Of a DNA stretch of 64,000 nt, positions 32,314-43,972 are shown in pieces. The notes beneath the pieces are model-generated. The model ran no database searches, had not been told where the DNA came from, and worked only from the letters and a program-made list of their open reading frames with translations. A program made the position numbers and the translations under genes. Source of the DNA: Bactericera cockerelli (Eukaryota > Arthropoda > Insecta > Hemiptera > Triozidae); NCBI GenBank assembly GCA_024516035.1, contig JAMCCL010000016.1:126501-190500 (forward strand). Reading direction: 5' to 3'. Position 1 is the stretch's first letter. Every line of letters starts with the position of its first letter.

Positions 32314-33185
32314 CGGAAGTAATAGGCGAAGATGCAAAATTGGAAAGAGTACTTGCAAAGTTTGACCTTGAAAATAAAAGAGCTGATGAAAGATCTGTTA
32401 CTTCCATCACTAAGACTGGTACTTCTGGAAATTCAGGATGGCTTACTGTGCTGCCCATTAAGAGAGACCATTATGATCTGTCTCCTCATGAGTTCCGTGA
32501 TGCTCTTGCAGTTCGTTACCGAAGGCAGTCGGTGGATATGCCACGATCTTGTGACGGATGTGGACAACATGGATTTGATCTTGACCATGCCTTATGTTGC
32601 AAAACTGGAGGTCTGATTACTCGAAGACACAATGAGGTGCGAGATGTCCTTGGTGAACCTTGTGAAAAAGCCTGGGGCAATGTTACAAAAGAGCCCATAA
32701 TTATTGAAGATGGACCTGGTCTAAGAGGTGATTTGGCAGTTCGAGGAGTGTGGGAGGCACAGAAGGAGGCATTGTTTGACATACGTGCCGTAGACACAGA
32801 TGCTCCCTCCTATACCTCCCGCTCTGTCTCAACTGTACTCAAACAAGCAGAAGAAGAAAAGAAGACCAAATACAAAGACGCATGTGAGGCAAGGCATACT
32901 ACGTTCACTCCCTTGGTGACATCAGTGGATGGATCATTTGCACCACAGTTCAATTCTTTTATCAAAGTTCTTGCAGAAAGATTGGCTGAAAAAATGGGAC
33001 TGAATTATGGAAGAATGGTGGGATACGTGAGAACAAGAGTTGGATTAAGCATTGTAAGAGCGACGAGCATGTGTGTACGAGGGACGAGAAGAAGATACAG
33101 AAGTGGAGAGTCATTATTAGGATTTGAGTGAAAGAGAGGGACAGTTTGTTTAAATAAATATAATAATAAAAAAAAAAAAAAAAAT
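32314..33185 (+). pseudogene. Endonuclease-bearing LINE, piece 4 (zinc motif, restriction-like endonuclease, 3' end)
   Basis: Open frame to the stop near 33129. It has CDGCGQHGFDLDHALCCKTGG (Cys/His motif), RRHNEVRDV, then RGDLAVRGVW, LFDIRAVDTDAPSY and AIVRATS-like SIVRATSMCVRG. These match the C-terminal RLE-type endonuclease region of LINEs whose RT is pieces 1 and 2. The last residues are intact; the 3' UTR is short and ends in poly-A (33169-33184). The four pieces span 18.5 kb but total only ~2.2 kb. Confidence 0.85.
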
Positions 33186-33227
33186 TAAGACATCCTATAA
33201 AAAGAGAAGGGAAGAATTAAAAAAAAA

Positions 33228-33660
33228 AAACTAAATTAATACTTGGAAACTTAAACATTAAAATTTTGCAGTGAGAGAGCGAGGTCATCTCGAAAAATAC
33301 ATACTGGCCAAGATCTGACCACTAAGCTAAGGATTCGAAGGTACCTACCCGCCAAAGAAAATGAAAAGGCCACCAGGTGCCACCCAGTGGACCGGATGAA
33401 GGAATAAAATCAATAAATTTGGTATCTGCTCATCAAGATCTTCCATTTGATACCACTTAAGAATAGTATTATCCTTCAATTCCCGATTTGGGCTCCCAAA
33501 ACCCGAGGCCGCCCAAATGGGCCGCCCGCTTATAATTTAGAATTTTTTTTTGGTCCGGGCTCATCTCCATTATATCTTGATCACTTTAGACACCTCACTT
33601 AATCTTCAGTGCTAAGTTAAGGACACGAAGTCGGGTCTCAAAGGATCCGTATGAAAAAAA
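33228..33660 (+). repeat. Composite unit C, copy 2 (right part, module Y)
   Basis: Resumes AAACTAAATTAATACTTGG, then AAAATTTTGCAGTGAGAGAGCGAGG and module Y to AAGGATCCGTATG. It continues copy 2 broken at 14654, so the endonuclease LINE inserted into unit C. 33186-33227 is A-rich filler. Confidence 0.75.
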
Positions 33661-33689
33661 AAAAAAAACAGAAAAAAAAAATCTGGTGT

Positions 33690-34340
33690 AAACATTACAC
33701 GACTTTCCTTATCATAATTATAAGGAATTGGAACAGGACCAAAAGCCACTGGTGACTCAAAGGTAACGTTTAGCTAAAAATTAATATCAAATTCGTAATC
33801 AGCACCTCAAAATCAGTGGATTTGATATGTCACAACCCCCATCTACGATAAATAATAAAAAATCTGGTGTAAACATCACACGACTTTCCTTATCTCCCAA
33901 AAATGACTCGAATTCCGCCACTGGTGACTCAACGGTAACAGATAGATAAAAATCAATGCCGAATTCGTAATCAGCACTTCAAAATCATTGAATTTGATAT
34001 GTCACAACCCCCAACGACGATGAATAATAAAAAAGTTAGTCAAAGCGGGTTCCTCCAAAATACCGGTAAATTGGAGCCGAGGTCCAAAAAGTTCAAGATA
34101 TCAAAAAAATGATCAGAATAGACCCCTATTATTTTTGCATTTTAAGAAAATGTTGTTCTACAACTTTTTTTGTATCTTTAACCAATTCAAAGAAGCGGCG
34201 TTTGCGGCTAATATTTGCGGCCCTGCGGCCGTGGAATGCAGCCGATTTCAACCAAAAGTTTCGTGGTTCGTCTGGTGTATAAAATCAATTTCCATACCAA
34301 ATTTCAAGTCTCTATCTCTTACCGTTATTGAGATATCCTG
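33690..34340 (+). repeat. Repeat F2, copy 2 (tandem start, joined to CA tract)
   Basis: Two starts of F2 (33690 and 33860: TCTGGTGTAAACATCACACGACTTTCC), then the GCGGC cluster (34195-34240) and ATATCCTGTTCACACAC. At the CA microsatellite it switches to Helitron sequence. Confidence 0.6.
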
Positions 34341-35048
<708 letters not shown>

Positions 35049-35136
35049 TCTACATTTTCCCAGCTTATTTACTTTTGTTATTCATAATGTTTCAGTAGTG
35101 TATGAACCTATATTTTCGTACAAAAAGAACTGATAT
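35049..35136 (-). repeat. Composite unit C fragment next to FB1
   Basis: TACATTTTCCCAGCTTATTTAC to GAACTGATAT, the segment that adjoins FB1 in every copy of unit C, cut at its left by the Helitron 5' end. Confidence 0.75.
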
Positions 35137-35505
35137 CCCCCCAAAAACACCACTTCGTGGTTAAAAAAAGAAGAACGCCTCACTCAAAAGAATGATCATA
35201 ATTAGCTAAAAATAACTGATATCAAATTGAGAACACCTTACCCCTTCTCTTTCTATATCTATGCACTCCTCTCTGAATTTATTCCTCTTATGTTTATCTT
35301 TCTTTATCCTTTCTAGAGGTCATCCCAAACTTGATTTTTCTTTAAATTCACTTGTTGCACGGCAATAGAAAATCGAGAAAATTACACCGCGACCGCCATT
35401 TTTGATTTCTCTTTAAATTTACTTGTTGAACGGCAATAAAAATGGCGGTCGCGTTGTAATTTTCTCGATTCAAATCAAATAAGTTCAGAAAAATCATACT
35501 CCGTA
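35137..35505. mobile_element. FB1 copy e (rearranged)
   Basis: Left arm complete (CCCCCCAAAAACACCACTTCGTGG). The centre is rearranged with a repeated GATTTCTCTTTAAATTTACTTG block. It stops after CATACTCCG and joins TAACCCGCTAG, a fragment identical to a Helitron 3' terminus. Confidence 0.7.
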
Positions 35506-35514
35506 ACCCGCTAG

Positions 35515-35930
35515 TCGGACAATAAATAAATATAGATTGGGGCACGATAAAGACAGGCTTTGAAAAAAGAACCATCAAAATAGTTTGAGTTAAGTTGGAG
35601 AAAACCAAACTTTAAAAACGTCATATTTTTCATCATTTTCTGATTTTTCTTTCACGTTGACCGCTCTATAGCCAAAACTACTAGACCAATTTTCACAAAC
35701 GATGGCAATTTTTTTTTTCGTGAGTGGTAGGTGTGCTTTTTATTGTTCTACTAGCGGGTTACACCCGCCGCTTCGCCAGCCCATCAAACACACACAACGC
35801 ACACACACACCCACATCCACACACACCCACACACACGCACACACCACACACACCCACAACCCACACACCACACACCACCACACACCACACAAACACACCA
35901 CACACAAACACACCACACACACAAACACAC

Positions 35931-35961
<31 letters not shown>

Positions 35962-37016
35962 CACCAAACTCACACACACACACAACCACACACACACAAA
36001 CTCACACCACACACACAAACTCACACCACACACACAAACTCACACCACACACACAAACCACACACACACACACCACACACTCACACCACACACACACACA
36101 CACACACACACCACACACACACACACCACCCACACACACACACCACACACAACACACACAACACACACAACACACACACCACACCCACACCACACACACA
36201 CACACACACACCACACCCACACCACACACACCACACACCACACACACACACAAAATGTCATTTGGGTTTGAAAAAAAACCTGAATATTTTTTGTCGCCCA
36301 TCTATTTTCTGGTCTTCCCCGGCGTAGCTCAAGAATGGCTCATCAGAATTTCGCGATCAATATGTCAAATGAAAGCCTAAACCCTTGCCTAAAACTTTCT
36401 CGCTTTGAGTTGATAGGTCGTCGCGACAAATTTCGAGAAAAAATGTCATTTATGTCAAAAAACGTGAATTTTTTTTGCGTCACCCATCCATTTTTATCCT
36501 TACTCATTGTAGCTTAACCTCAGGGAGATATAATCTAGCCTAGAAGAATTTCCTGATCCAAAGGGACCTATGTGCAAAATTTCAGGTTTCTCGGTCAAAC
36601 GGTGTGGATTTGTATAAAGAACATACATACACACATACATACATACACACATACACACATACAGACAGCTTTCTTTTATAGATATAGATTATCCTAAAAG
36701 GGACATTTGGCCCTTAATTGGTAAAAGGATCATTTTGAGAGCTCAGAACAAAGTTTTGTATAGATATTCAGTATCTAGTATATTATCACTCTCCCAGGTC
36801 AGTCAAAAGTCGCATATCTATTTTTTAGGTGAAAGAATAATTTGGAGAAGGATACTGTGCTTAGGTATGAACATTAAACTAAAATCTTTCAAACTGTTTC
36901 ATTTATCAACACTTGTCTATGAAGTCATTATTTAATATGTTAAATAGTTTTATATTGAAACAACATGTATCGTACACCCCACACCTATGCAGGGCCACTA
37001 CAAAAAGTTATAAGAT
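35515..37016 (-). repeat. Repeat R, inverted copy, interrupted by Helitron
   Basis: 35515-35750 and 36689-37016 match the reverse complement of 22809-23400. The interruption is the 938-bp Helitron. On the right it abuts FB2 copy b. Confidence 0.75.
35751..36688 (-). mobile_element. Helitron (938 bp, both termini)
   Basis: Minus strand: 5' TCTATATCTATAAAAGAAAGC (36688) and 3' hairpin GCGGGTGTAACCCGC followed by CTAG (35751), inserted between A and T with no target duplication. Repeat R at about 23140-23152 supplies the empty site AGGATAATAGAAC. The interior holds a CA-rich variable tract (35790-36252) and a GTAGCTCAAGAATGGC unit. No Rep/helicase coding, so non-autonomous. Confidence 0.9.
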
Positions 37017-37996
37017 CCCCCAAAAAATATCGCTTCGTGACATAAAAAAGTCCCGCCAAGTCGTTCCTCAAAAATATTTCAGTTCCCAAATTCATCCCTC
37101 CCTCCCTTGCCAAAAAATATATTAGTATTTGTGACCTCTCCCAAAAAAATTATTGAAATCAATTTATGGCCCCGCCTTTTATTCATTCACCTAAGTGCAA
37201 CAGTATACTTATTAAAGGCCTCCCCTCTCTCTTTCTTCTAATGTCCTCTTTCTTTTGTTCCTTGTTGCATGTTGGAATGTTTCCTTTACAAACTCAGAAC
37301 TTAAGTCTTATTTCCTTGCTCCTTTCACCGACTTGGGATCTTGGCGGAGTACCACCAAGCAGGTCCGTTCTTAGCCAAAGGAATTGATGTCTTGGTTTTT
37401 TTCAAAGATTATATATAAATGTAGACACATTATGTAAACATGTGATCCTTGGAAATGAGCCGGAATCGTGACTTGTTCTGATGGTCCAATTCTCGTTGGT
37501 GGTAGATATTTTGCGACTTAGATACAGATAATGCATCCTTGTTTCGCGGTCGGCTAGACTTCTCATTTCCTGTTCTCCATAAGAACCACTATGTTAAATT
37601 ATCTCTTTTTAATTCTTTAAAAATAGCACTGTCTATTAGATTCATATATTTATCATTCCCAGTTAGTGGTACTCCGCCAAGAGCCCAAGTCGGTGAAAGG
37701 AGCAAGGAAATATGACTTAAGTTCTGAGTTTGTAAAGGAAACATTCCAACATGCAACAAGGAACAAAAGAAAGAGGACATTAGAAGAAAGAGAGAGGGGA
37801 GGCTATTAATAAGTATACTGTTGCACTTGAATAAAAGGCGGGGCCATAAATTGATTTCAATAATTTTTTTGGGAGAGGTCACAAATACTACTATATTTTT
37901 TGGGAAGGGAGGGAGGGATGAATTTGGGAACTAAAATATTTTTGGGGAACGACTTGGCGGGACTTTTTTATGTCACGAAGTGATATTTTTTGGGGG
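37017..37996. mobile_element. Foldback element FB2, copy b (980 bp)
   Basis: Same arms as copy a, with the single-copy centre (about 37360-37665) in the opposite orientation relative to the window. Termini CCCCCAAAAAATATCGCTTCGTG and the inverse, AT outside. Confidence 0.87.
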
Positions 37997-38002
37997 ATTA
38001 CT

Positions 38003-38370
38003 ATTACTAGAGTGATTAGTGAGAACAGAAGAGGTAGTGTGAAGTGTAGGGACTGATGTGGTAGAGTGACTACTGAGAACAGAAGAGGTAGTATAAAGTG
38101 TAGGGACTGATGTGGTAGAGTGATTAGTGAGAACAGAAGAGGTAGTGTAAAGTGTAGGGACTGATGTGGTAGAGTGATTAGTGAGAACAGAAGAGGTAGT
38201 GTAAAGTGTAGGGACTGATGTGGTAGAGTGACTAGTGAAAACTGAAGAGGTAGTGTAAAGTGTTAGGACTAATGTGGTAGAGTGATTAGTGAGAACAGAA
38301 GAGGTAGTGTAAAGTGTAGGGACTGATTTTGTAGAGTGACTACTGAGAACTGAAGAGGTATTGTGAAGGT
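38003..38370. repeat. 54-bp minisatellite
   Basis: Six to seven units of GAGTGATTAGTGAGAACAG, then AAGAGGTAGTGTAAAGTGTAG, then GGACTGATGTGGTA, highly similar between units. It lies in intron 2, about 50 bp downstream (minus sense) of the exon 2 donor. Confidence 0.9.
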
Positions 38371-38423
38371 GTAAGGTTTACAGTAACCAGAAGTACTAAA
38401 GGTAAAAACGTTGAAGCACTTAC

Positions 38424-38546
38424 GGATTTCATTCGCAGTGTTCTCGAGTTTCTGCAAGCTTCTACTGATGAGCACGATGTTCATATTACGTTTTGCCAAT
38501 TCTAAAGCGTAGGCCTTGCCAATTCCGTCAGTGGATCCTGTCACCA
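38424..38546 (-). CDS. HSD17B12: HSD17B12-like gene, exon 2
   Basis: A 123-bp exon. Acceptor TTTTCTTTTTAG (38547-38548), donor C|GTAAGT (38418-38423). The peptide [21 protein letters not shown], then [20 protein letters not shown], carries the TG-x3-G-x-G cofactor motif at the start of the Rossmann fold and an Arg-Ser pair typical of NADPH-preferring SDRs. It begins with TG completing the Val codon whose G is the last base of exon 1, and ends in phase 1, fitting exon 3. Codon-level match to the HSD17B12/let-767 family is strong by eye. Confidence 0.92.
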
Positions 38547-38581
38547 CTAAAAAGAAAATGAAATATTTGTGTTATTTTTTA

Positions 38582-38720
38582 CTCCCAAAAACACCACTTC
38601 GTGCTTACAAAAGGAAGAACGCCCACTCAAAAGAATGAATAATTAAGCTAAAAATAAATTGTATCAAAATGAGAGCGCCTTAAACCCCCTCGCTTTCTAT
38701 CTCTCTGCACTCCTATCTGC
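38582..38720. mobile_element. FB1 arm fragment
   Basis: CTCCCAAAAACACCACTTCGTGC to CACTCCTATCTGC, a diverged left arm of FB1 that stops at the start of unit C copy 4, 35 bp upstream of the exon 2 acceptor. Confidence 0.7.
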
Positions 38721-40843
38721 ATCAAACACCTCGGCCGAGGTGTGAAGAACGCCTATACAAAGAAAGAGACAGCCCGGCAGAGTGTAAGGTTACGGAAAAC
38801 ATAGTTCCCATGCATTTCATGTACTTTCAGCCAGCGAAAAGTGCAACATGAATTTCAAAAATCGCGATTTTTATTGCAGAAATGGGCTCTACGTTGAAAA
38901 ATAAGTTGATTTGACTCTTTGTTTGACTTCCTAGGACACCGGGAACCCTATTTTCGAGACCCCCCCAACAATCGTGAAAGACATGAAAAGATTCATAATT
39001 TTGTTTTTTTTTTTTTTTTTTCTGTTTTTTTTCATACGGATCCTTTGAGACCCGACTTCGTGTCTTTAACTTGGCACTGAAAATTAAGTGAGGTGGTTAA
39101 AGTGATCAAGATATAATGGAGATGAGCCCGGACCAAAAAAAAATTCTAAATTATAAGCGGGCGGCCCATTTGGGCGGCCTCGGGTTTTGGGAGCCCAAAT
39201 CGGGAATTGAAGGATAATACTAATCTTAAGTGGTATCAAATGAAAGATCTTGATGAGCAGATACCAAATTTTTTGATTTTATTCCTTCATCCGGTCCACT
39301 GGGTGGCACCTGGTGGCCTTTTCATTTTCTTTGGCGGGTAGGTACCTTCGAATCCTTAGCTTAGTGGTCAGATCTTGGCCAGTATGTATTTTTCGAGATG
39401 ACCTCGCTCTCTCACTGCAAAATTTTAATGTTCAAGTTTCCAAGTATTAATTTATTTCATTTTCCGTTCGTTTCTTTAGAAGATAACTTTGTCCATTGTT
39501 AGCATGCTCGACCTGCCACCCAGTCAGCATGGGTTCGAATCCTGGCGGGGACGAAATTTTTTTGCTCTATATTTTCAATTTGGGCTTAACGTTGTTTTGT
39601 TTTTCCGATCTTTATATTTGATCTTCATGACGACCCCATTACCCTCGCGAGGAAAATTTTAGTAGTTGCAGAATTGGGCAATGACCTGTGGCGGCATTAC
39701 GAGATTGATTTTGGACAATCATGGTTGGATGGAGATAAAATATGATGAATTAGCCCTCATAATATCGATGCTACTCACTAAAAATTGTGACAAAGTAGTG
39801 ACTTTGGCCAAGTGGGTAGCATACTAGGCTTGCACGCATGATGACTTGGGTTCGATCCCCTTCAGGGAAGTTTTTTTTTCTCTGTCCATTATGTCCGGGG
39901 TACACTCATACCTCGTGAGGTATTGATAAGGGACGTCACCACCGAGTTCTCTCCCGCTCATGGTTTTATTAACACCAAATTGTCTCCCGTCGCGTTGCTT
40001 GCATTTTTACCTGATTTTATACCTACATAGTTTAGACCTAGCATAAAAATTATAATCGAAACACCTAGGAATCATTGATATAAACCTGAGGCATGGCCTT
40101 CTATGTATTTTTCCTAACCCTATGATAAACCCAAGGCATGGCCTATATATCTACCTAACCCTACTATAAACCCGAGGCATTGCCTTCTATGTATTATCCC
40201 TAACCCTACTATGTTCCTGAGTCATGGCATTCTATGTATTTTGCCTAACTCTACTATACACTGAAGGCATTGCCTTTCATTAGTTAGAGATTTAAAAGAT
40301 TTCCTTATAAAAGGCCGATTCTTATATAAAAATGGTAATTTCATAGTTTTTCATTTTCTTAAATACCTAATGTAAAAAAGCATGGTCTTATTTCCGGGAG
40401 AGATGCTCGTGACCCCTGCAACAAGCCGGAGAGAATTCGGTTAAGAAAAGTTCAACGGGAGAGAACTCATTACCTCACCTTGATAAGGTGATTACAAATT
40501 AATTTCTTTGGCATTTGTAAATCCAAGTGTTTTAGTGTCCCTCATAGGAGGCTCCGAGGTCTATTTAGCATTGAAATATAAACCTAATCATGTTGAGTAT
40601 AGAATCAAAAGGTCTTGCAATGCAAATTTATATATTATTTACTCACTTTGGGGACCTAAGGGGGCCAAATCTGTGCTCCAAATACATTTTGACCATAGAA
40701 AAATTAAATACGTACTGCTAAAACTATATCTTAAAAAAAAAGACAACTTGGTACATTCACATTTTCCCAGCTTATTTACTTTTGTTATTCATAATGTTTC
40801 AGTAGTGTATGAACCTATATTTTCGTACAAAAAGAACTGATAT
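38721..40843 (-). repeat. Composite repeat unit C, copy 4 (complete, inverted)
   Basis: The cleanest copy. Palindrome 38726-38743, X (to 39005), T-run, Y (39028-39390), Z with tRNA-like 39481-39552 (+), W tRNA-like 39799-39870 (+), CTCTCCCG motifs, tandem repeats 40078-40265, CGGGAGAGA motifs in opposite sense, TCATAGGAGGCTCCGAGG, and the sequence adjoining FB1. Lies wholly within intron 1. Confidence 0.85.
40078..40265 (-). repeat. 44-46 bp tandem repeats (unit C copy 4)
   Basis: Four units with GGCATGGCC/GGCATTGCC palindromes and TTCTATGTAT spacers, inverted relative to 8715-8925. Confidence 0.8.
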
Positions 40844-41382
40844 CCCCCCAAAAACACCACTTCGTGGTTAAAAAAAGAAGAACGCCTCACTCAAAAGAAT
40901 GATTATAATTAGCTAAAAATAAATGATATCAAATTGAGAACACCTTACCACCTCTCTTTCTGTATCTCTGCACTCTTCTCTGAATTTATTCCTCTTATGT
41001 TTATCTTTCTTTATCCTTTCTAGGGGTCATCCCCAACTTGATTTCTCTTTAAATTTACTTGTTGCACGGCAATAAAAAAGGCGGTCGCGGTGTAATTTTC
41101 TCGATTCAAATCAAATAAGTTCAGAAAAATCATACTCCGACCGCCATTTTTTATTGCCGTGCAACAAGTAAATTTAAAGAGAAATCAAGTTGGGGATGAC
41201 CCCTAGAAAGGATAAAGAAAGATAAACATAAGAGGAATAAATTCAGAGAAGAGTGCAGAGATACAGAAAGAGAGGTGGTAAGGTGTTCTCAATTTGATAT
41301 CATTTATTTTTAGCTAATTATAATCATTCTTTTGAGTGAGGCGTTCTTCTTTTTTTAACCACGAAGTGGTGTTTTTGGGGGG
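40844..41382. mobile_element. FB1 copy d (539 bp)
   Basis: Complete foldback, arms ~245 bp, termini CCCCCCAAAAACACCACTTCGTGG and the inverse, AT on the left and on the right. Confidence 0.87.
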
Positions 41383-41613
41383 ATTTATTCCTCTTAAGTT
41401 ATCTTTCTTCATCCCAAACTTGATTTCTCTTTAAATTTACTTGTTGAACGGCAATAAAAACTGGCAGTCGAAGTGTGATTTTTCTGAAACTTGTTTAAAT
41501 TGAATCGAAAAAAATACATTGCTACCGCTACATAGTTTTTATTACCGTTCAACAAGTGAATTTAAAGAGAAATCAAGTTTGGGATGACCCCTAGCAAGGA
41601 TAAAGAAAGAAAA
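41383..41613. mobile_element. Diverged FB1 inner palindrome
   Basis: Inner half-arms of FB1 (CATCCCAAACTTGATTTCTC, GTTGAACGGCAATAAAAACTGG and the inverse) without the outer termini. Older or a related subfamily. Confidence 0.6.
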
Positions 41614-41940
41614 CCTAACCCTTCAAGTACTGGCGTTACATATATGTAACACGAAACACATGTCAGCAGATTTCTTTTTAATATAAAAAAATATATAATA
41701 GTACTCATATAACATGTTTTGTAGTGATTCATAATAGTCGGTTCAACCTGTGGCAACAGAAAGTTCACTGTTACAGATATTTATTTGCCATTTGCTAAAT
41801 TTAACACATGAAATGAAGTAGAACAATTTATTTTTATGAAAATATTGATGACCTATTTTTATGAAAATATTGATGGCCTATTTTGATCAAAATATTGATG
41901 GCCTATTTTGATATTGATCTTTACTATGGCCCAATATTTC

Positions 41941-42454
41941 TAAATTATTGTTTTACTTCCGAGAATTTTTTAATATTAGAAATCACAAGTATTGTGTTCA
42001 TTTTTTTATACCTAAATAAATATTTTTTTGATCCGATTTCAATTTTTTTCATATTTCTGGACGTTTCATAACCTCCTGAGCAACTTTGGTTTTGTGTCCG
42101 TCTGTCGGTCTGTCGATCCGTCGGTCTGTTAAAACGATTCCTTGTAACGCGCAAATCTCAGAAACTACTCAACGGATTTTTATAAAATTTTGCACACATA
42201 TAGGAGACGTAGATGGTCCCATTTTAAATTCATGAAATTCGTACTAGCGGTTCTGGGTGAAAGAGACCATGCGCCTGACCACGAACTTTTTACTTAAACG
42301 CTTATATCTCGTGAACGGTACACCGATTTTGATGAAATTTTGTATGTATATGCATATAATTGTTTTACATAGGTTATTCATATTTATTTTTTAATTACAT
42401 AGGTTATTCATATTTATTTTTTAATTACATAGGTTATTCATATTTATTTTTTAA
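41941..42454 (-). repeat. Repeat F1, inverted truncated copy with 30-bp tandem repeat
   Basis: Starts with the F1 hairpin end ACTTCCGAGAATTTTTTAATATTAGAAATC, a CTGTCGGTCTGTCG tract and GGTACACCGATTTTGATG. Its far end has three exact 30-bp repeats (TTACATAGGTTATTCATATT..) at about 42364-42454. Just before it, 41836-41910 holds three 27-bp AATATTGATG repeats. Confidence 0.65.
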
Positions 42455-42866
42455 TCTCTATATATAAATGAGAAATATGGACGGGCTTTGTATCTTTGAA
42501 TCTTTGTATATCTTTGTGTGCAGGAATTGTTTAGGCAAAACGGTAAGAGATAGCAAAATATTGATGAGAGACGACCCCAAGTAAAATTGCCGTAAGACAC
42601 CAGGAAAACATTCAAAAGTCCAAAATTCCAAACCGTCCTTGAGTTATGACCTTTCTCAAGTATTGGCTTGAGGAAGGGTCCGATTTTAAGACAGTCTTTT
42701 CGGAGTCTTTCGGAGCCTCCCATGAGGGACCCTCAAGGACCTGGCAATGGCAATTAAAACTGGCGGTCGGAGTATGATTTTCCTAAACTTTCTTGATTTT
42801 AATCGTTTCTTATCAAGACCTCACGAGGTGTGGGTGTACCCCGGACATCCATGGACAGAAAAAAGA

Positions 42867-42935
42867 ATTGCACTCATGGGGATCGAACCCGAGTCATCGT
42901 GCGTGTAAGTCTAGAACACTACACACTTGGCCAAC
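42867..42935 (-). repeat. tRNA-like module W, diverged copy
   Basis: Minus strand ACTTGGCCAAGTGTGTAG..GGGTTCGATCCCC, then a T-run and the TGTCCGGGGTACACCCACACCTCGTGAGG block (42800-42866). It stands apart from a full unit C. Confidence 0.65.
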
Positions 42936-42959
42936 TGTAAAATGAAATTAAATACATTC

Positions 42960-43258
42960 CTCCTCCTTTCCTTCTTTCTAGGGGTCATCCCAAACTTGAT
43001 TTATTTTTTCAATTTACTTGTTGAACGGTAGTAAAAAATGGCGGTCGCGGTGTAATTTTCTCGATTCAAATCTAACAAGTTCAGAAAAATCATACTCCGA
43101 CCGCTATTTATTCTGCCTTTCAACAAGTAAATTTGAAAATAAATCAAGTTTTAGATGACCCCCAGAAAGATAAACATAAGAGGAATAAATTCAGAGGAGT
43201 GCAGAGAAATAGAAAGAGTGGAGGTAAAGACGTTCTCAATTTGATAACATTTTTAGCT
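42960..43258. mobile_element. FB1-like inner palindrome, diverged
   Basis: TCTAGGGGTCATCCCAAACTTG to GGTGTAATTTTCTCGATTC and an inverse arm to TTTTTAGCTAATTATA; the outer termini have been lost. Confidence 0.6.
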
Positions 43259-43261
43259 AAT

Positions 43262-43735
43262 TATATACAGGTCCACCAAAGTTGGACACCTCCAATTACT
43301 CGTCGCCTGAAAGAGTTTTTGAAAAATAACAAATCTAATGGTACATGTCCTAATTATGCTATTTCAGTCTTGAATTTTTTATATATACAGGGTGGTTTAA
43401 AAGTCAGAACTTGAGGTGTCAACTTTCGATTTTTAAATAGATCGACCTGAATTTTATTTGATAATTTTACTTCTAAATGGTTCTTGAGTACTTAAAAAAA
43501 AATATTACAATAAGGGTGGTATACAAGTTAAAACGTCTAGTATACAAGTTAAAATAGAACCTAAATTTACCTAAATTTCAATTTTTATGAAGAATCCGGT
43601 TGAGAGTTAACGCGAAACAGACAGATAGACAGACAAACGAAAGCCAAATTTTTCAGTACCCAAGTTAAAATAAAATCTCACTTAGTGAGGTCGCTTCGCT
43701 CCCTCACTGCGTTCGGTTAATTACTTCTGAGCCAC
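43262..43735 (+). repeat. TA-MITE-like and CAGACAGA repeats
   Basis: TATACAGGTCCACCAAAGTTGGACACC to about 43520 parallels 47468-47710. 43560-43725 parallels 7190-7412 and ends CTCACTTAGTGAGGTCGCTTCG, then TTCGGTTAATTA. It ends about 27 bp from the exon 1 donor. Confidence 0.55.
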
Positions 43736-43761
43736 CCTGTAGAAATATAGTTGTTGCTTAC

Positions 43762-43972
43762 CTGCCCATTCTCCATACTTTTTCCGGAAGTTCGGCTGAT
43801 ATATGAACGAGAGCAGTTTGCAGAAAGTGCTTTGGAAAAGTGTTGTTACAATTAACCAGCTAACTTTTAAAATGTACAACACGCCAATCAATATCAGGAA
43901 AAATACGGGTGAAAAATCTTTATTTCCGATGTATTCTTGAATGATGTTGAAAATGTTCTGAATTGATTCCAT
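43762..43972 (-). CDS. HSD17B12: HSD17B12-like gene, exon 1 (start codon, membrane anchor)
   Basis: Starts ATG at 43972-43970 in a good context (G at -3, G at +4) and gives 70 codons plus one base, then donor CAG|GTAAGC. Residues ~20-46 (SPVFFLILIGVLYILKVSW and on) are a strong transmembrane segment, as expected of an ER-anchored 3-ketoacyl-CoA reductase. The exon ends FRKKYGEWA, the segment that precedes [11 protein letters not shown] in the family, and exon 2 supplies exactly that. Reading past the donor gives an artefactual short extension. Confidence 0.9.

Noticed and set aside
35702..36380. Long open frames of Thr/His/Pro or Cys/Val repeats (also 34135-34576, 52412-52845, 53019-53566)
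   Set aside because: They are read-through of CA/TG microsatellites on both strands and in several frames at once; no protein-like composition.
38003..38370. CRISPR array
   Set aside because: 54-bp head-to-tail units without spacers; a minisatellite in a eukaryotic intron.
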